NCBI GenBank assembly: GCA_019614645.1
Contig: JABWDB010000017.1
Location: 186,001 to 250,000 of the forward strand
Source of the DNA: Stratiolaelaps scimitus
Taxonomy: Eukaryota; Arthropoda; Arachnida; Mesostigmata; Laelapidae
Length of the DNA: 64,000 bases
Reading direction: 5' to 3'
Positions 1-12,702 of this stretch are shown here, piece after piece; within the stretch, counting starts at the first letter, position 1, and the number at the start of each line of letters is the position of its first letter. The position numbers and the translations under genes were made by a program. The notes beneath the pieces were generated by a model. The model had not been told where the DNA came from and did not search any database. It saw nothing but the letters and a program-made list of their open reading frames with translations.

Positions 1-2145
1 AGTGTGGAGCAACAAAATCGTGAAAAGAGCGTACTTACATAGACCTGACGCTATGATGATGCCTTTTAGTTACCAACTGCGCCAACCATTGGAGTCAAGT
101 CGGGTATCTTTATATAAACCAGTGAGTGCCTGACGAATGGCTCTGTGTTTCTCATACTAGGTATTACTGCCAGCAGATTGGTGCACGATGGCCTAATCAT
201 AGTAACTCTTCCCTCTTCTCCCCTAGAAGAGAACCTAATCCAGCCCAGGACATCGAGTTCTATATCGTATAGAAATTGGTTTATGAAACTTTTTTGACTT
301 TTTGACTTACTTAAACTGTTTACATATCGTGTGTTTTTTAGCTCACCTTCTTGCTGTGAGTCGCCTTCCGAAAAGTAACCCATGCGTCAGTAACGAATCT
401 CCCATTGTTTCATCATTTTATTATTATCTTTCTACTAGTTATGCTATACATGCATGGGGTGCTGCTCGCTTCGATGTGAGCCTGCTTGCTCAAAGCTGTC
501 GACATCGACTGCTTGATATCAGCAAAAGAACAATACGAGCCGATGCCCCACAAGGCCGAGCCATCGTTCAGCGCCAGCCGAATTTCAGTGTCAAATTTGT
601 ACATCTACCGTCACTGCTGTTGCTATCGGTCTTTGGACAGTTGACATCGTCGACTATTGTTGACTATTCCCTTCACTCACTCTGCCGGGCCTGCCAGGGC
701 ACCAGCATGGCATTGCAATGACAGCGGCGACTGCTGGAGCTACGGGACAACCTATTACAAATACGACCGCTTTTGCGTCTTCTCGCGCGCCCTTCGACTG
801 GCAGAACCCTCATTTCCCTCGGGGATCAGACAAAGAGAAAAATCGAGAAGGGGTTGTGTTGCGAGCAGTAAAGCCAAGAGGGAGGCGAACCCCGAGACTT
901 TGCAGGTCCTGTACCCCGCTTCTACGTGGAGTGACGCCTGGCGCGTAGAGACAGCAGTCATAACAAATCACTCTATCGAAAATAATGGAGTTTCCACTGG
1001 TGCATCAAAACAGAGAGATGAAATCAGCGGGCTTGGGATCCAGGTCGAAACCGGATTTTTTTTCGAAAGTGGAGCGGGGAGCAGCCTCTATCTCTCCCCA
1101 CCGAGTCTATTTGATGTTGCGTGACTGGTTCTTAGAGGTGCTAAGTTGCACTGTGCCTTGTTGGTGCTTCTTTTTATTTTATTTTTTTTGCTTACCTGCT
1201 GGGACTGCGCCAGCCACAACAATGTATAGGATTTGACGTCGTGTAACTTAGATGCATGCCAACCACAGGATTTGCAAGGTTAACGGGTATCGTTTAGGGA
1301 GCGGGTATGTTTGGGAATTTTTTAGTAAGCCCAGGGAAATGTTTGTGGGAAGTAAAAACGCTGTAGACTTTCTGTAAACCATTGGTAAATATATGTTAAA
1401 TGAGATGAATTCAAAATGTCAGGATAGTAGCAAATCCATGGGAAGCACGAGGGGAACCAACAATATGACACCGTTGGATTTAGGTTCAGATAGCTTTTCA
1501 GAATAAGCTCTTTCTAATCGGATCGAGTGCTTAGGTTTCTTCGCTTAATTGATTTTAAGCATCACAGATCACGAAACATCCCAGATGCTATGGTTACAGG
1601 TGCAACGCGGGTACCAACAACTTGCACTCATCGGAAAGTCTGCGGGTCCCGAAGCACGCGAGAAATTGTGACGGATATTCTCGCAGATCTACGAGGGCGC
1701 CGCAGATCAGGGACTACCACCGTCATGTGAAGTGCATGGAACTACTAGCTCTTCAAACTGGAGCAATTAACCTTATCACAAAACTTACAACCCCTTATTA
1801 CAAAACCTTATTACAACGACAATAAGGGAAACGCATCAACAGGATTCTACCTTACTATTTACTGAATTATGACGGACTATTTTTAGGTTGAACTGATGGG
1901 TAAACGTTCCTACTTATTTGTATTTGTGCATCCCCAAAAGCTCCTACCCAAAAGAGGAGAAGATTGGTAAATCAAATGATTAGATTTCATTGTTCCTTTG
2001 ACCAGACATTGAAAGGAAATGCAACATTACCTCGAAGAAGGTTACCAAGTAATTTCTTGGAAAATGTGTTATACATAGGCATGCAAACAATACATCGACG
2101 GAAAATATTTTTATTCTGGTTACGCCTGTGCAAATCGGTTGATTA
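1..2145. other. Unique DNA, no gene recognised
   Basis: Open frames at 302-721 and 657-1124 on the plus strand overlap each other and minus-strand frames. Their translations show no family motif, signal peptide or repeat, so they are treated as chance. A short T-rich run lies near 1168-1192. Nothing else stands out. Confidence 0.5.
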
Positions 2146-2148
2146 AAT

Positions 2149-2460
2149 TCGAAGGAAACGAATTGTCAATTGTGTGTTAAGGAACCGCCTGCTAGTGGAG
2201 AACAGGTTGGAAGCAACCTTCATGGCCTTGCGTGATCATTTACTTACAAACGAATCACAAACTTACATGTGGTGCCTGCGGCAAACACTGAGACACTTGG
2301 ACTCCCTAATAGGCTTAATGCAATTGTTGGCTGAGAGGACAGCGTAAGCTATTCTCCACTACTTGAACAAGTACAATCGACAGGTGGCCTATTGGGGAAC
2401 CTTCTTCGTTTGTTGGAAGAGGCTACACAGACCATTACTAGAAGTTAAGCATAGTCATTA
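2149..2460 (+). other. Possible decayed coding stretch (unrecognised)
   Basis: One plus-strand frame stays open for about 66 codons, hits a single TAA at 2345-2347, then continues for about 37 more codons in the same frame. The translation is leucine-rich and plausibly helical, with pieces such as VENRLEATFMALRDHL and MQLLAERTA. It matches no family that I recognise. The only ATG is internal (2222). It could be a fragment of an old element or exon, or chance; chance is more likely than not. Confidence 0.15.
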
Positions 2461-3940
2461 ATTGGCCTGCCATGAGAGAAAGACTACGATAACCTTACCT
2501 TAGCCGGTTGCCACGCTCACAGAATAACAGCATCACTGTTTACCTTTCGATAGACATATTACTGCCGGACCAGAAACGCTGGCCTCTTGACGGAATAAAC
2601 GAACGCAACGCTGCTCATATTTACTAGAGCGAGCAACTGAACTGATAGATGGTGTGATAGGACAGATGGTCAATCCAATAGCGAATACAATAATTCCAAT
2701 AAATACTAATAAAGCTAAGGTAAGGTAAAGGCTTATTGATTTATTGAAGGAGCTGCAATTTTTACAATGCTTAAGCTCTCTTTTATGTCAGACGGCGATG
2801 ATATTATCTGAATGAGTAGAGAATGAATTCACAAGAGTTGCGATGAGCAAAAATGTTAGACCCGCACACATTACTTACTGTTATCTATGTTGTCTTCTGC
2901 GCCCCAAGCCTTTTCGGGGTCCGGCATATGAGATTAATGATTGCCGTCAGGAACTAAGAAGTGGTTCTTGACTGATAAATGCAGTGAATGTTGACCCATT
3001 TTCATAGAAACCAATAGCTTCCGTCGCCCGTATGGCTATATATAGTCTCACTATTAGCCACGCGAAATAGTTGTACATTCCCGCGCGAACTGGTGCGCCA
3101 GAATAAATTTAATATTAATTCTCTCCAGTCCACTTTTTCCCGTGTCAGAGGATTAATCTGTCGCTTTGGACCGGTCAGCTCCGGCTGCCTTTTGCCCGTC
3201 ACGGTAGTGCTTTTCTCCATTTCTCCGTTCTCCTTTATTCTTGCCGTCCTGGCACTTGCGTATGTCCTTCATCCTTAAAATGAGGAAAATAGGAGACACG
3301 CAGAGGTAAGGACATTATAATTACAGCGAGGACTAAATATGCACGTTCACTTTCCTGAGACGACCTCCGCGTCGACCTTTTTTTACCGACCGCCTTCGTC
3401 CCGACGACCTACAACCTCTAAGCTACAACCCTGGAAGTCCCTGTTGAAGTGGAAATGAGAATGTCTCAGACGAAACTACAGCCTCTCAAGATCCGATGAG
3501 CTTTTGCCAGCTTCAACAGCCGGCAACAGTCGTCCATCGACGTCCCCTTGAACCATCGACAGCTGTGCAGTTAGGTCCTATTTTGGCACCTTCTATGTTG
3601 TCGTTCTGCCGAGGTTTGATTTCCGTTTCCGCTTTCGGGGCTGTATTCTGCAAAGTGCTTAACGCCGTCGAATTTTGCGTAAGGGTTGCAATAATAGTAG
3701 CATTAAATAGTAAATTATGCAACATGTTTTTATCGTTACATGACATGAAGCGTTACATGAGGCGAGCTTGCAGAAGACGTTGAGAAAACTTCTCCCGACA
3801 AGGGACTAAGTTTTTTTATTCTCCGCTGCATTTGCCTCGGGCATTCAAACCGTCCTCACATTCATCATCGTTTTCCTTGAAATCGGGAGTGCCATCGTAA
3901 GCATTTGTTAGATTTTTCGCATATAGGGACATGATATGTG
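2461..3940. other. Unique DNA, no gene recognised
   Basis: The open frames at 3496-3783 (+) and 3513-3746 (-) are mirror images over the same bases and show no recognisable protein motif. An isolated donor-like AG/GTAAGG sits near 3306 with no convincing exon before it. Confidence 0.5.
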
Positions 3941-4060
3941 TGATCAAATAACGGTTGAAATGCAATGCAACAATATGGAATAAATTCTTTCATATATATA
4001 TATATATATATATAGTTTATGTCATATTGTTGTATTGCATTTCAACCTTTATTTGATCGC
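3941..4060. repeat. Inverted repeat around a TA microsatellite
   Basis: Two arms of about 43 bases, at 3941-3984 and 4016-4060, are imperfect reverse complements. Both contain the block GGTTGAAATGCAA or its complement and end in a TTGATC-type sequence. The space between them is mostly (TA)n. A further short TA run follows at 4061-4072. The layout fits a small fold-back element whose centre became a TA microsatellite, or a MITE-like palindrome. No target-site duplication is obvious and there is no coding capacity. Confidence 0.75.
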
Positions 4061-4996
4061 TATATATATATAAAGCTATTATTTTCTCACATAGGTATAT
4101 TCAAATCTGCACCAATTCAATCTAGCAGAGCGCTTTGTTCTAGCGCTTATCGTTAAACAGGGCGAGCCTATTTAAATGACGAAACCCGATACATTAATGT
4201 AGGCGTCTTGGTCATTTCTACGAATTCAATAAGCGTTTCCGAACATTTTTCGGATGACTATGTCGGAAAGTGGAGGTCGTTCGCCTTACGGTGGTTCACT
4301 TACGAACATAACCCAAATTACAACTAGCGCGTCGTTTTGCCTTTATCTCTAACAGTTCCACTCCGTCCGCAGTAGTTAACCAAACCATTATAACCTGTAT
4401 GTGGACAATGTAGATATGCATATATATATATATATATATATATAACTAGCAATCAGCCGATTTGACTTTAGCTCTTCAAGCTTGAATATACAACGATATC
4501 CAGGGAATGTCTCTAAGAAAAGCTTTTCTGAAGCTGATACTACCTCTTTGAGTTCGAAGTGCAATTTTGGTGTTTGTTTTCTTATTTACTATGCAAAAGT
4601 TCACTCTTCGAAAGGTTTCTTCTCAGTTGCTGACATTTGACACTGTGTTGTTTCTTTCCCGGATCGATTTTTTTTGCTGGACAGCTTGTGCCTTTATAAA
4701 TATTTAATATGTTCATCGAGAGAAACTACAAAATTGTGCAGTATATAGACCTGACACGAAAGCCATTTCTATCAAGATTCAATAAGGTTTTGCTGAGATA
4801 CTGTTATAAACGTGATTTTTTTTAATTTTCTATAGAAGAAACGTATAACAGCATGCAGTCCCACCGTCCCCTTCAAGTTACTTTCAATGTCGCTCATTGT
4901 TGGCGTATTTGCTATGGAAATCTTCGGTTAGTTTATCATGAAGATGGTGCCTATATGCAAAAAACAATTAACATCGTGATCAAGGTAGCCATACAG
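4061..4996. other. Unique DNA with one TA repeat
   Basis: A perfect (TA)n run occupies 4420-4444. The rest is AT-leaning unique sequence with no long open frame and no recognisable RNA or element. Confidence 0.55.
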
Positions 4997-5090
4997 TCAG
5001 GTTGATCAATCGGTTAGGCACTACTGGGGCTAGCTATTGAAGAGAGACAACGTGCTGTCGAAGGGTTTACGGTCGGAATCCGACTCGCGT
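4997..5090 (+). repeat. tRNA-like sequence, SINE head candidate
   Basis: An A-box-like stretch (GTTGATCAATCGGTTAGGC, from 5001) is followed about 70 bases later by a B-box-like arm (GGTCGGAATCCGAC, 5071-5084) that can form a T-stem-like hairpin. A T-rich run follows directly. The spacing is longer than in a normal tRNA and no clean acceptor stem is seen. It is therefore not a functional tRNA gene, but it fits the pol III promoter head of a tRNA-derived SINE. Confidence 0.3.
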
Positions 5091-6437
5091 TTTTATGTTT
5101 TACATGTTTCTTCACTAGATTATTGTGTCACCGATCATTTATCTAGGTATATCGTATACTCGATTCACCATGACGACGACCGACAAGTGCATAGGTAGGT
5201 GGCGTGGGTTTCATCTGTGAACTGTGCTGTGAACGAATCGTACAAGCAAGCCGGTCATATGCCCTGACAACAAACTAGCATTAGAAGTGCTGTTTACGGA
5301 CAATAGATTACGATATGAACGTGTTAAATCCATGATTATGCTCAATGGGAAAGTAGATTAGCGAAGTCCAACGAAATTATGATTCTTATCTGATTTGCAA
5401 CTATCATATATTTTACACGATTCCCAGTGTTCGTAAGTTATCATCATCGTAAGGGTCTGTGCAAACAATGCATCCCTTAGAATCCGTCGAGGGCCAGTGC
5501 ATGACCGAACAGTGAAGTCGCTCACTTAAAGGCAATCATTTCAAAGCGTGCTGACTAGCATGACAATAATAGACACTTAATGCAACTCAATTTTCATGAA
5601 TTGTATAATAGTTTAGGTTTCTAATGATTCAACTTCATTAGCTAAGCCACAAAGACAAATACTGCCTCTGTTTGCAGTGGTCTTTGTCAAAGGTGGAGGA
5701 AATCTCCTGCTCAAGTTCAAAGTCTTCCCTTCTCGTCGTGGTCTTCCCTTCCCGGCGCCATTATGTCGGACAGCGGAAAGAATATGACGCTTCTCTATTG
5801 TAAAAATCGAATTTCGAATTTTAACGCAAACGGGCTCGAACTACTAACGAAACACGAATCGTCGAGTTTGTGCGTTACGATCACTCATGTATAGAGAACA
5901 AAGAACTGTGTTACTCAATGCAACAAAACCCAAATTTCTCTAACACCTCATCCAACTTAGTATCACCATAACTGCAGGCCGAGCAAGTTCGCAAAATCAA
6001 ACTTAAGTACACGGCATTCATAAGGAAAGATTAGCGTTGGTGGGAATTGCCGAACATTGTTTTACATCTTCGTCGTATTGAATGTTAAGTTTTCTGTGCT
6101 AGACGCACTGTTGCTGACGCAGCGTGTCTTATCGCTTACGAGCGGCATTGCTGCATTCCATCTCGGTTCGGGATCTCCGAGAAGCTCCCTACAACAAAAG
6201 TGCAGATCACACGTGTAGATGTATGTATCTACCCAAGTGGCCTATGACGTTCCCGGGTGTACGGGCAATTTCAAGGTAAAGCTGATATTGCGCTGATCTA
6301 TGCGGCTTGCAGTAAAGGAGACGCGTGCAACAAGAGGCGTTCGAACTGCACCCGGCTCAGATCGGTGCATCTTCGTTTATTCGACCAAGCCAAGACGTCC
6401 CCAACACTGGAGCATATTATTACGACGTTTGCAACGA
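5091..6437. other. Unique DNA, no gene recognised
   Basis: No frame longer than about 60 codons with sensible composition, no repeat and no RNA motif was seen. The frames beginning near 6257-6325 only run on into the following TA repeat. Confidence 0.5.

Positions 6438-6465
<28 letters not shown>
6438..6465. repeat. (TA)n microsatellite
   Basis: Uninterrupted TA dinucleotides, about 14 units. It is translated as Tyr-Ile runs in three overlapping frames, which explains the apparent open frames there. Confidence 0.95.
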
Positions 6466-6469
<4 letters not shown>

Positions 6470-6982
6470 TGAACTTCAAGTCATTTTCCTGCTATATCGA
6501 AATATTAGACATATAGGAGTGCGGGTTGCCTTAGGATGCATTGCAGTGGTAACAAAGTAGTTGTGGATGTGTGATCTCTACGATAAAGAGAGATACGGGT
6601 ATTTCTGAACTGGGAATTTGATGAGTCGGAATTATTTTAGGCGATTCACCTTCTGTTAAGCATATTGAGTATTGCTTATTGGCTGTCGATGCAGCAAAGA
6701 CGACTCGGCGTCAAAGTACTCGGCGACTCTCTCTGTTTCGTCAGCAGCCACCGGTTTAATAGTCGTGACCTTTGGGTTGGAAGTACGCAATCGACAAAAA
6801 AAGTTAATCATACGAAATCGTAGCCAGGTCGCATGAGCAAGATACTCATTTGAAAATTCGTCATCTAGTACGTATGTAATCGCGTATTCGGCTATCGCGT
6901 TGTGTGGTCGCAGTAACTGCAAGCAGGACCAGCCAAAGGGGAACCCCTTTTCTATATTACAAAGTATTGGTATTTCTTGTGA

Positions 6983-7024
6983 TTATATATATATATATAT
7001 AAATGTATATATATATATATATAT
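6983..7024. repeat. Compound (TA)n-AATG-(TA)n microsatellite
   Basis: Two TA blocks (6983-7001 and about 7006-7024) are separated by a short AATG interruption, as seen when one long TA array is split by point changes. Confidence 0.9.
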
Positions 7025-7563
7025 TAGACAACCTAAACGGATCAGACCGACTGGTTGCAGACAAGGAAATGGCCCAAATCCAACATTAGAACAATGTTGC
7101 TGCATGGACAAGATAGAGAAGGCTTATGGGATTAGGTAGAGAATTTTCTGGGAAAACACATCTATTAGGCTAGTTTACTGTCGCAGTCGTTAAAATCAAG
7201 AGTGGCTTACGATTGTGGCACATCGAATTAGTATGTAAGACAGCGATGCATCAAGGGTAATGTGTTCAAGCTGTGTGTGATCCATTGATGGCTATTTTCG
7301 AATACGTGAAGTATAATATAAACACACCACCCATCGAATCCTCTTGCGTCACCAGGGGCCCCCCGCGTCATTATGATGCTGAAACACGGACAAACCCCAT
7401 TTGATGCAGCGGATAATGCCGCGTATGCTGCAGTGTCGCCCGAATTAGCGCTCTCCGACTGCTAATTCGGGTAGCCATCTGCCCGAGGCCGATTATAAAA
7501 TATATCTGTATCTATTTATATACACCGGGCTCAAATCGTACAGATAAGACATGCCATCGCTTT
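7025..7563. other. Unique DNA with an 11-bp perfect hairpin
   Basis: At 7439-7449 and 7461-7471 the sequences CCCGAATTAGC and GCTAATTCGGG are perfect reverse complements with an 11-base loop. The flanks show nothing else: no T-run and no promoter motif that would make it a clear transcription signal. Confidence 0.5.
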
Positions 7564-8198
7564 GTGGGTTTGCGCATGGCCTCGACCTTCGTGGGCGAAG
7601 GTCCTCACCAACTCGCCCGTAGTATTGGCGCGGTCATTTGCCTGGGCCATCAGCGTTGGAAGAGAAAAAAAACAGCAGCAGCAGTCTCACCGCAGCCGCA
7701 ATCGAGGCCAGAAGACGAGGACCCCCGAAGGCGATTACTGACTTCATTCGACGACAGCGCCCCGCCTCGCTCCCCATCCAATCGACCTCTTACGAATGAG
7801 CGCAGCGGCAGCGGAATCGCAGAAGGATCTGGTATGAAGAAGCAAGGCAGGCTCTTATCGCCTTCTTCTCTCACTCTACTGCCGGCGAACGCCCGCTTGA
7901 CGGGTGGCGGATAGTGCCCACTGTCGCCCACCCAACGTACATGGCCCATGGCACATGCTTGCCCCAAGGCGAGGTCGCTAGGAGGAATCGCTTCCCTCAG
8001 TCGGTCCCTTGGGATGGCCTCCATTTAACACAATTTCCCAACCGCAGGCTTCCCAACCGTCCAGACCGGGCCCGGCGCGACCCCACAGATCGTCGCGGAG
8101 GGACCAGCTCAGGGCCTAGCCTATCCAAGCAGACGCGACAAGGGCGGCAAAGATATGTAGATAGAGGCTTTTGTTATGTGTGTTCAGTACAAGAATAG
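7564..8198. other. GC-rich, CpG-rich block with long frames on both strands
   Basis: The base composition is visibly richer in G+C than the flanks. Open frames run at 7564-7914 and 7914-8198 (+) and 7650-8024 (-). The translations are Pro/Ser/Arg-rich and match no family I know; such compositions follow from high GC. It could be a CpG-rich promoter or first exon, or an isolated GC-rich patch. No TATA box, initiator, splice site or start context decides between these. Confidence 0.3.
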
Positions 8199-9890
8199 CA
8201 TTCTACGACGCACAATGAGACATGCGCCGAGGCGTGCGTGACACTGCGTTGGGACGTTCGTCCGGATGAATGTCTGTTCCAATGCATAAGAGAGTGCGTT
8301 ACGCTGGTCGCGTCCGATACGCGATGAAAGATCCACGCAGTCGCCATGGTCATGTTTCAATAACAGTGCATGTTTATTCGCTCCGTTTTTTTTATTGTTG
8401 TTGCTGTTGTTTATGTTGGCGTTATTGTCGTCGTCGTTGTTGTTGTTTTGCTGTTTTTTCCGCTATCGATGCTGTTCCGAGGCCAGCGTTTAGCGTTTCT
8501 TGCCAGCACGTAAAGAACATACACAAAGAACACGTTTTTGAAGTCGACGCACTTCATGCTGCCGCCTGTCTGCGCGATTATTGTAATAGAATAACTAATC
8601 ACCACCATCGCCCGCTACGCAGCTCAGTTTCGTGTTGTGGTCGTCGGTGTTGCTGACGTCACTACAATCGCACCGTATGCGAAAGGCAATGATAAAATAG
8701 GCCCATCAGGGGGAGCACAGTATAGCACAAACACTCATATACACACACACATATACACACACACACACACAGACACACGCGCAAACTCAAGCACCTCTCC
8801 AGACAACTTCTGGTCTCCACGGGCCGCTCTTGCATTGTGAGCACAGCAAAACATCGATATTGTCCTATGTTGCATTCTTCTCTCGAAGACAACACATCAC
8901 AGATGATGCTTGGTCGTCTAAGTCATAACGGCGAAGCTTCGCGTACGGTAGCGAGAACGACGGAGCATCTGGCCTGTTTGCATGCTTGGTAGCTTTCACA
9001 CGAATCAAGTCGGTAAGCAGTTGGTTTGTGTGGAGGCGAGTGAAAACAGCTAACCCCAGTGAAATGTGAGAGCCATCAAGCAAAGGGGGTCGCCGGAGGG
9101 GGTCATACTACCATGCGTCGTTCTGCTCCGTCAGGCCAATAGCATGCGGTGAGCTCTGCAGCTTCCGTGCCATGCGACAACTGTGCAATATCGCCGCACT
9201 GTTGCGATGGCCACACCGAATGACGATGCTGGATGCCTTCCCCGTTAGGGGCTGCTATGGAAGAGAGGGGAGGACACCGTCATGTGGTCTCTGCTTTTGT
9301 TGTTGTTTTGCTTCTACCGCAGTCGACCCAGAGAAGATGCTAGCCGTGCCCTGATCCGCCCCGGTGTCCAATGGGCCGGATCCAACGCCGGCCTCTCAAC
9401 GGTCGATTCAGCCAATCCTCGCTGAAGAGTCGAGCCAGCTCAGCGTTAGAGACAACCCCTCTAGTGGCGACAAACGCGACGGCTTCGCGCCGGGTTTGCG
9501 ATCTCTTACGGAATCGGGCAGCAATCATGCAGACACACCCAAGTCACATGGGAGGAATTATCTACGAGAGGACTGCCACTGCGCTTTTGCATTTGGCCGG
9601 CGGAAACACTGGCGATGGTACTTGTCGTTGTGATATATGCCAACGTTTCTTGTATACTCTGATATTTGCAGTGTTTATGTATGTCTATGCTCTGTATTAA
9701 ATGTGTATATGTCATTCACCGATGTTCGAATTGTTCAGTACATTGTAACTCTTCGTTACCTTTTTTTTTGTTATGAGAACTGACGCGTTGACTATGTTGC
9801 GGTTTCGTCAATGAACCAAACTATTGTATTCTATTGTGTTGTTTAGAGCTACCAGAAAGTATAGCACACTACACAAGATACTTTTGACAA
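8199..9890. other. Simple-sequence-rich DNA, no gene recognised
   Basis: It holds an imperfect TTG/TCG trinucleotide tract (about 8390-8455) and an imperfect (CA)n/(TACA)n microsatellite (about 8737-8785). The frames at 9364-9715 on both strands lie over the same bases with no motif. Nothing else is recognised. Confidence 0.55.
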
Positions 9891-9895
9891 TGGAT

Positions 9896-9901
9896 TTTAT
9901 T
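9896..9901 (-). terminator. Possible poly(A) signal AATAAA (minus strand)
   Basis: TTTATT on the plus strand reads AATAAA on the minus strand. About 10-15 bases downstream on the minus strand come a CA-containing cleavage-like site and then a GT-rich stretch (CTTGTGTAGTGTG). It lies about 320 bases beyond the stop of the candidate exon at 10223-10455. AATAAA is common by chance in AT-rich DNA, so this is only supporting evidence. Confidence 0.25.
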
Positions 9902-10222
9902 AATACATAGCTCAATGAGTTGCCTACCCCGTTGAATGCATCGGGCGACTAACATGCTAATACACATATGTACATAGATCAGACACATAAAAATGTTCTC
10001 ACGCAAAGTTAAAACATAGTTGCTGTAAGTATTGTGTAGTCAAATGTACATTATGTCTTTACTCTGTAATGGCTTTTTAATACTCGAGAAATCGCAGACA
10101 CAATGTACTCGTACAATGTGTTAAACATTGCTACGAACATTTTTTCGAGAACTCGAGCATGTGGGCTCGTAGTTCATCACGTAATATTGTATGATTCACT
10201 GCTGTAATATACACACGTAGCT

Positions 10223-10455
10223 CTAACGAGCTATCGGATCCAGTGTGCGACAAAACTTGAATATATATTGAAATACAACGGCGTATATCTCACCGTCCCC
10301 CTTTAAGCTCGGTGGCTTCGGGGGAGACCCGTCCCACATAATCTCGCCACGCATAGGTTGCACCTGAAAGACTCCTTCTGGACCAATTCGCGAATGGCAC
10401 AGAACGTTGGTCTCCAACGACAATTCGTAGACTAGACGAACGGCGCTTGGAGCTG
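10223..10455 (-). CDS. Candidate 3'-terminal coding exon, unrecognised product
   Basis: On the minus strand an acceptor-like TTCACAG is followed by about 76 open codons ending in TAG at 10223-10225. The translation has balanced, protein-like composition, including VRLVYELSLETNVL, RGEIMWDGSPPKPP and GEIYAVVFQYIFKFC. I do not recognise the family. There is no good start codon, so it would be the last exon of a spliced gene extending to higher coordinates. A minus-strand frame at 10523-10813 could lie upstream, but no clear donor joins them. The pyrimidine tract before the acceptor is weak. Against it: open frames of this length occur by chance here. Confidence 0.22.
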
Positions 10456-12627
10456 CTGTGAACTATGGTCTCATTGTAACTGAAGTGAGTGCTAGGTGTC
10501 GGTGTGTGTGTACGTGGCTGAGCTACTGGCCTATTTGAGTAAGTTCCCTGGAGTAGGAAGTCCGATCTGACTGGAACACCGTCGATGGCTTCCTAGAGCT
10601 TTCCACCATTTCACATTCCGCTAGCAGATCTCCGTCGAACTTAAGTGATAGTGTAAATATGAGAACGCTGGGGATCCAACTTTGTAAAGGTCGGTCAATA
10701 GGCCCGCGATTGCTTGGAATACACGTTCGGGGAAAGCTGTCGCCTAACCTACTGCTGTTTCTACGACAGGTTGCGAGCTCTGATCCATTTGAGTTCGTCC
10801 TTACATTCAACATTTGCCAAAAAACGATTTAGGCAAATTGACTGCCATTACAGCAAATGTATTGTCACTGGGTGCAGTTGTCTGTTCAGTTCCTCATTGG
10901 TACATTTACCAAGAAGCTTCGCAATGCAAACGACAATGTGATACTAGTTAAGTCGCCGTCCGCAGTTCGTCTAATGAAGACGTCTAGACAAATTGACTTC
11001 AGGTGGTTTTGTTAGGTGCGTATGCACGGGAGAGCCCCTAAGGCAACGTCGGCTGCTGGCGCTGTTATTTGAGCTCTAAAAAGCGGTATCGCTTTCGTTG
11101 GGACTATTCGGCGCGCTAAACGACCGCGGTGCCCTTCTGCAGCATCTGTTAGGGCCAGCTGGAGTTGACTAAAAGAAAACAACAAATTGGCTCAATGGTC
11201 CACAAAAGCCGGGAAGAGGAAAATTAGCATTGGCCACCTGAGATAAGGCGGCCGTGTCAGGACGCATTGTCCTGTACTAGACATCGCTTCGTTGAAAGAT
11301 GTTGACATTTTTGCTTGTCGACGTACGCTTACGCCTTTAGACTATTAGAAGACCTCCCTGCGGGCCGAACGGAACTCCTGATGCGTTTACCATAGTAGTA
11401 ACTTCGTAATGTTGTTATTCTTCTGTGATTCACGACTAAGATATCGGTAATAGCAAGCGTGCAACGAAACCTAAAACTGCTTTTTTTCCAAAAAGGTTAG
11501 AAGAAAGCCTTTCGAGTGACAACGATTCAGCCTAGTTCCTTATCGAATGCTGAGACATCGACAAACACAAATGAATTGTCGTTGCTATCAGGCGAAAACC
11601 AAGACGATTTCCGAACATTCCGTGAAATAGTACATAAATACTATGACATCTAGTATATGAGGTCATCTGTAATTGTCTGGAGTATCTATCAACGTTTAAC
11701 ATATCAATAACAGGACAGGTTTCTTCCCTTTAACGCCCTCTGTAACTTTAAATAGATACCGATTACGACGAACTATGGATTCGCACATTGATCGCGAAAT
11801 AGAACCCATTGCAGTTCACTCTATAGACAGACGTTGATATCCTTTTTATCAATGGGCAGTTCAAGTCGAGTGAAGTCGTTCGCAAACACCAATCAAACGT
11901 TTCTCAGCGTGGTGACTTCACTATGTAGAGCAACTAGCGTCAGTCTTAATCCGGAGCTTCTGCCAGCTGACTACAGACGCAGCAGCAGCAGCAAAATCGT
12001 AACAAAGTGCAGCCGTAATATAGAATTATTTTTTAGGTTGACAGAAAACGGCATCAGGTTCTCCAATTGACCTCTCCGCCTTCTGGGGAACGTATACCGA
12101 CCTATTTCGGTACTTCCACGGATTCGATTTTAATGGGTCGATTTGATGAAATGTGAGATCCGTTAACGCGATCTCAAATTCTGCGACACACTTTAACCAG
12201 CGCAGTTACACTATAAGTGTCAACTTACAACTTACTGCCGTTCGATCCAGTCGATCGTACGAGAATTACCGTATAATGGCGAATTCGATACAGTAATCAT
12301 GCGCGAGCGGCGAGTTGTTTACTTGTTTACTCCCCTGCAGTGGAATCGTTTCAGTAAGCCACTATTAGCTCGGTAGAATTCCACGCTGGGTAGATCGTCT
12401 GACCCATGGCCGTGGCGAATCCGACCATTTTCTGATAGGGTTCGGACCTGGAGACACTTGTGTACGCCGCTTGCTACCACCATGACAAGAGACAGATGAT
12501 TTGCTTTGAGTGGCTGAGATAATGATATTTTGATGGCCCGGGCGTAGAGTAATAAATTGCCCTAATGGATAAAACGTGTATATGAGAAAATATGGCATCA
12601 TTCACTCGGCTACGTATATCAGCCAGG

Positions 12628-12631
<4 letters not shown>
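10456..12631. other. Unique DNA, no gene recognised
   Basis: The minus-strand frame at 10523-10813 (96 codons) is Ser/Thr-rich and unassigned. A short AGC tract lies at about 11980-11993. Frames at 11834-12070 (+) and 12365-12601 (-) show no motif. Confidence 0.45.
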
Positions 12632-12667
<36 letters not shown>

Positions 12668-12702
12668 TTGATTTTCAATAACAATATATATATATATATA
12701 TA
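12632..12702. repeat. Compound (TA)n microsatellite
   Basis: (TA)n at 12632-12665 and again at 12684-12702, separated by 18 bases of unique sequence. Confidence 0.95.

Noticed and set aside
657..1124. 155-codon open frame
   Set aside because: It overlaps other frames on both strands, has no recognisable domain, and lacks splice or promoter support.
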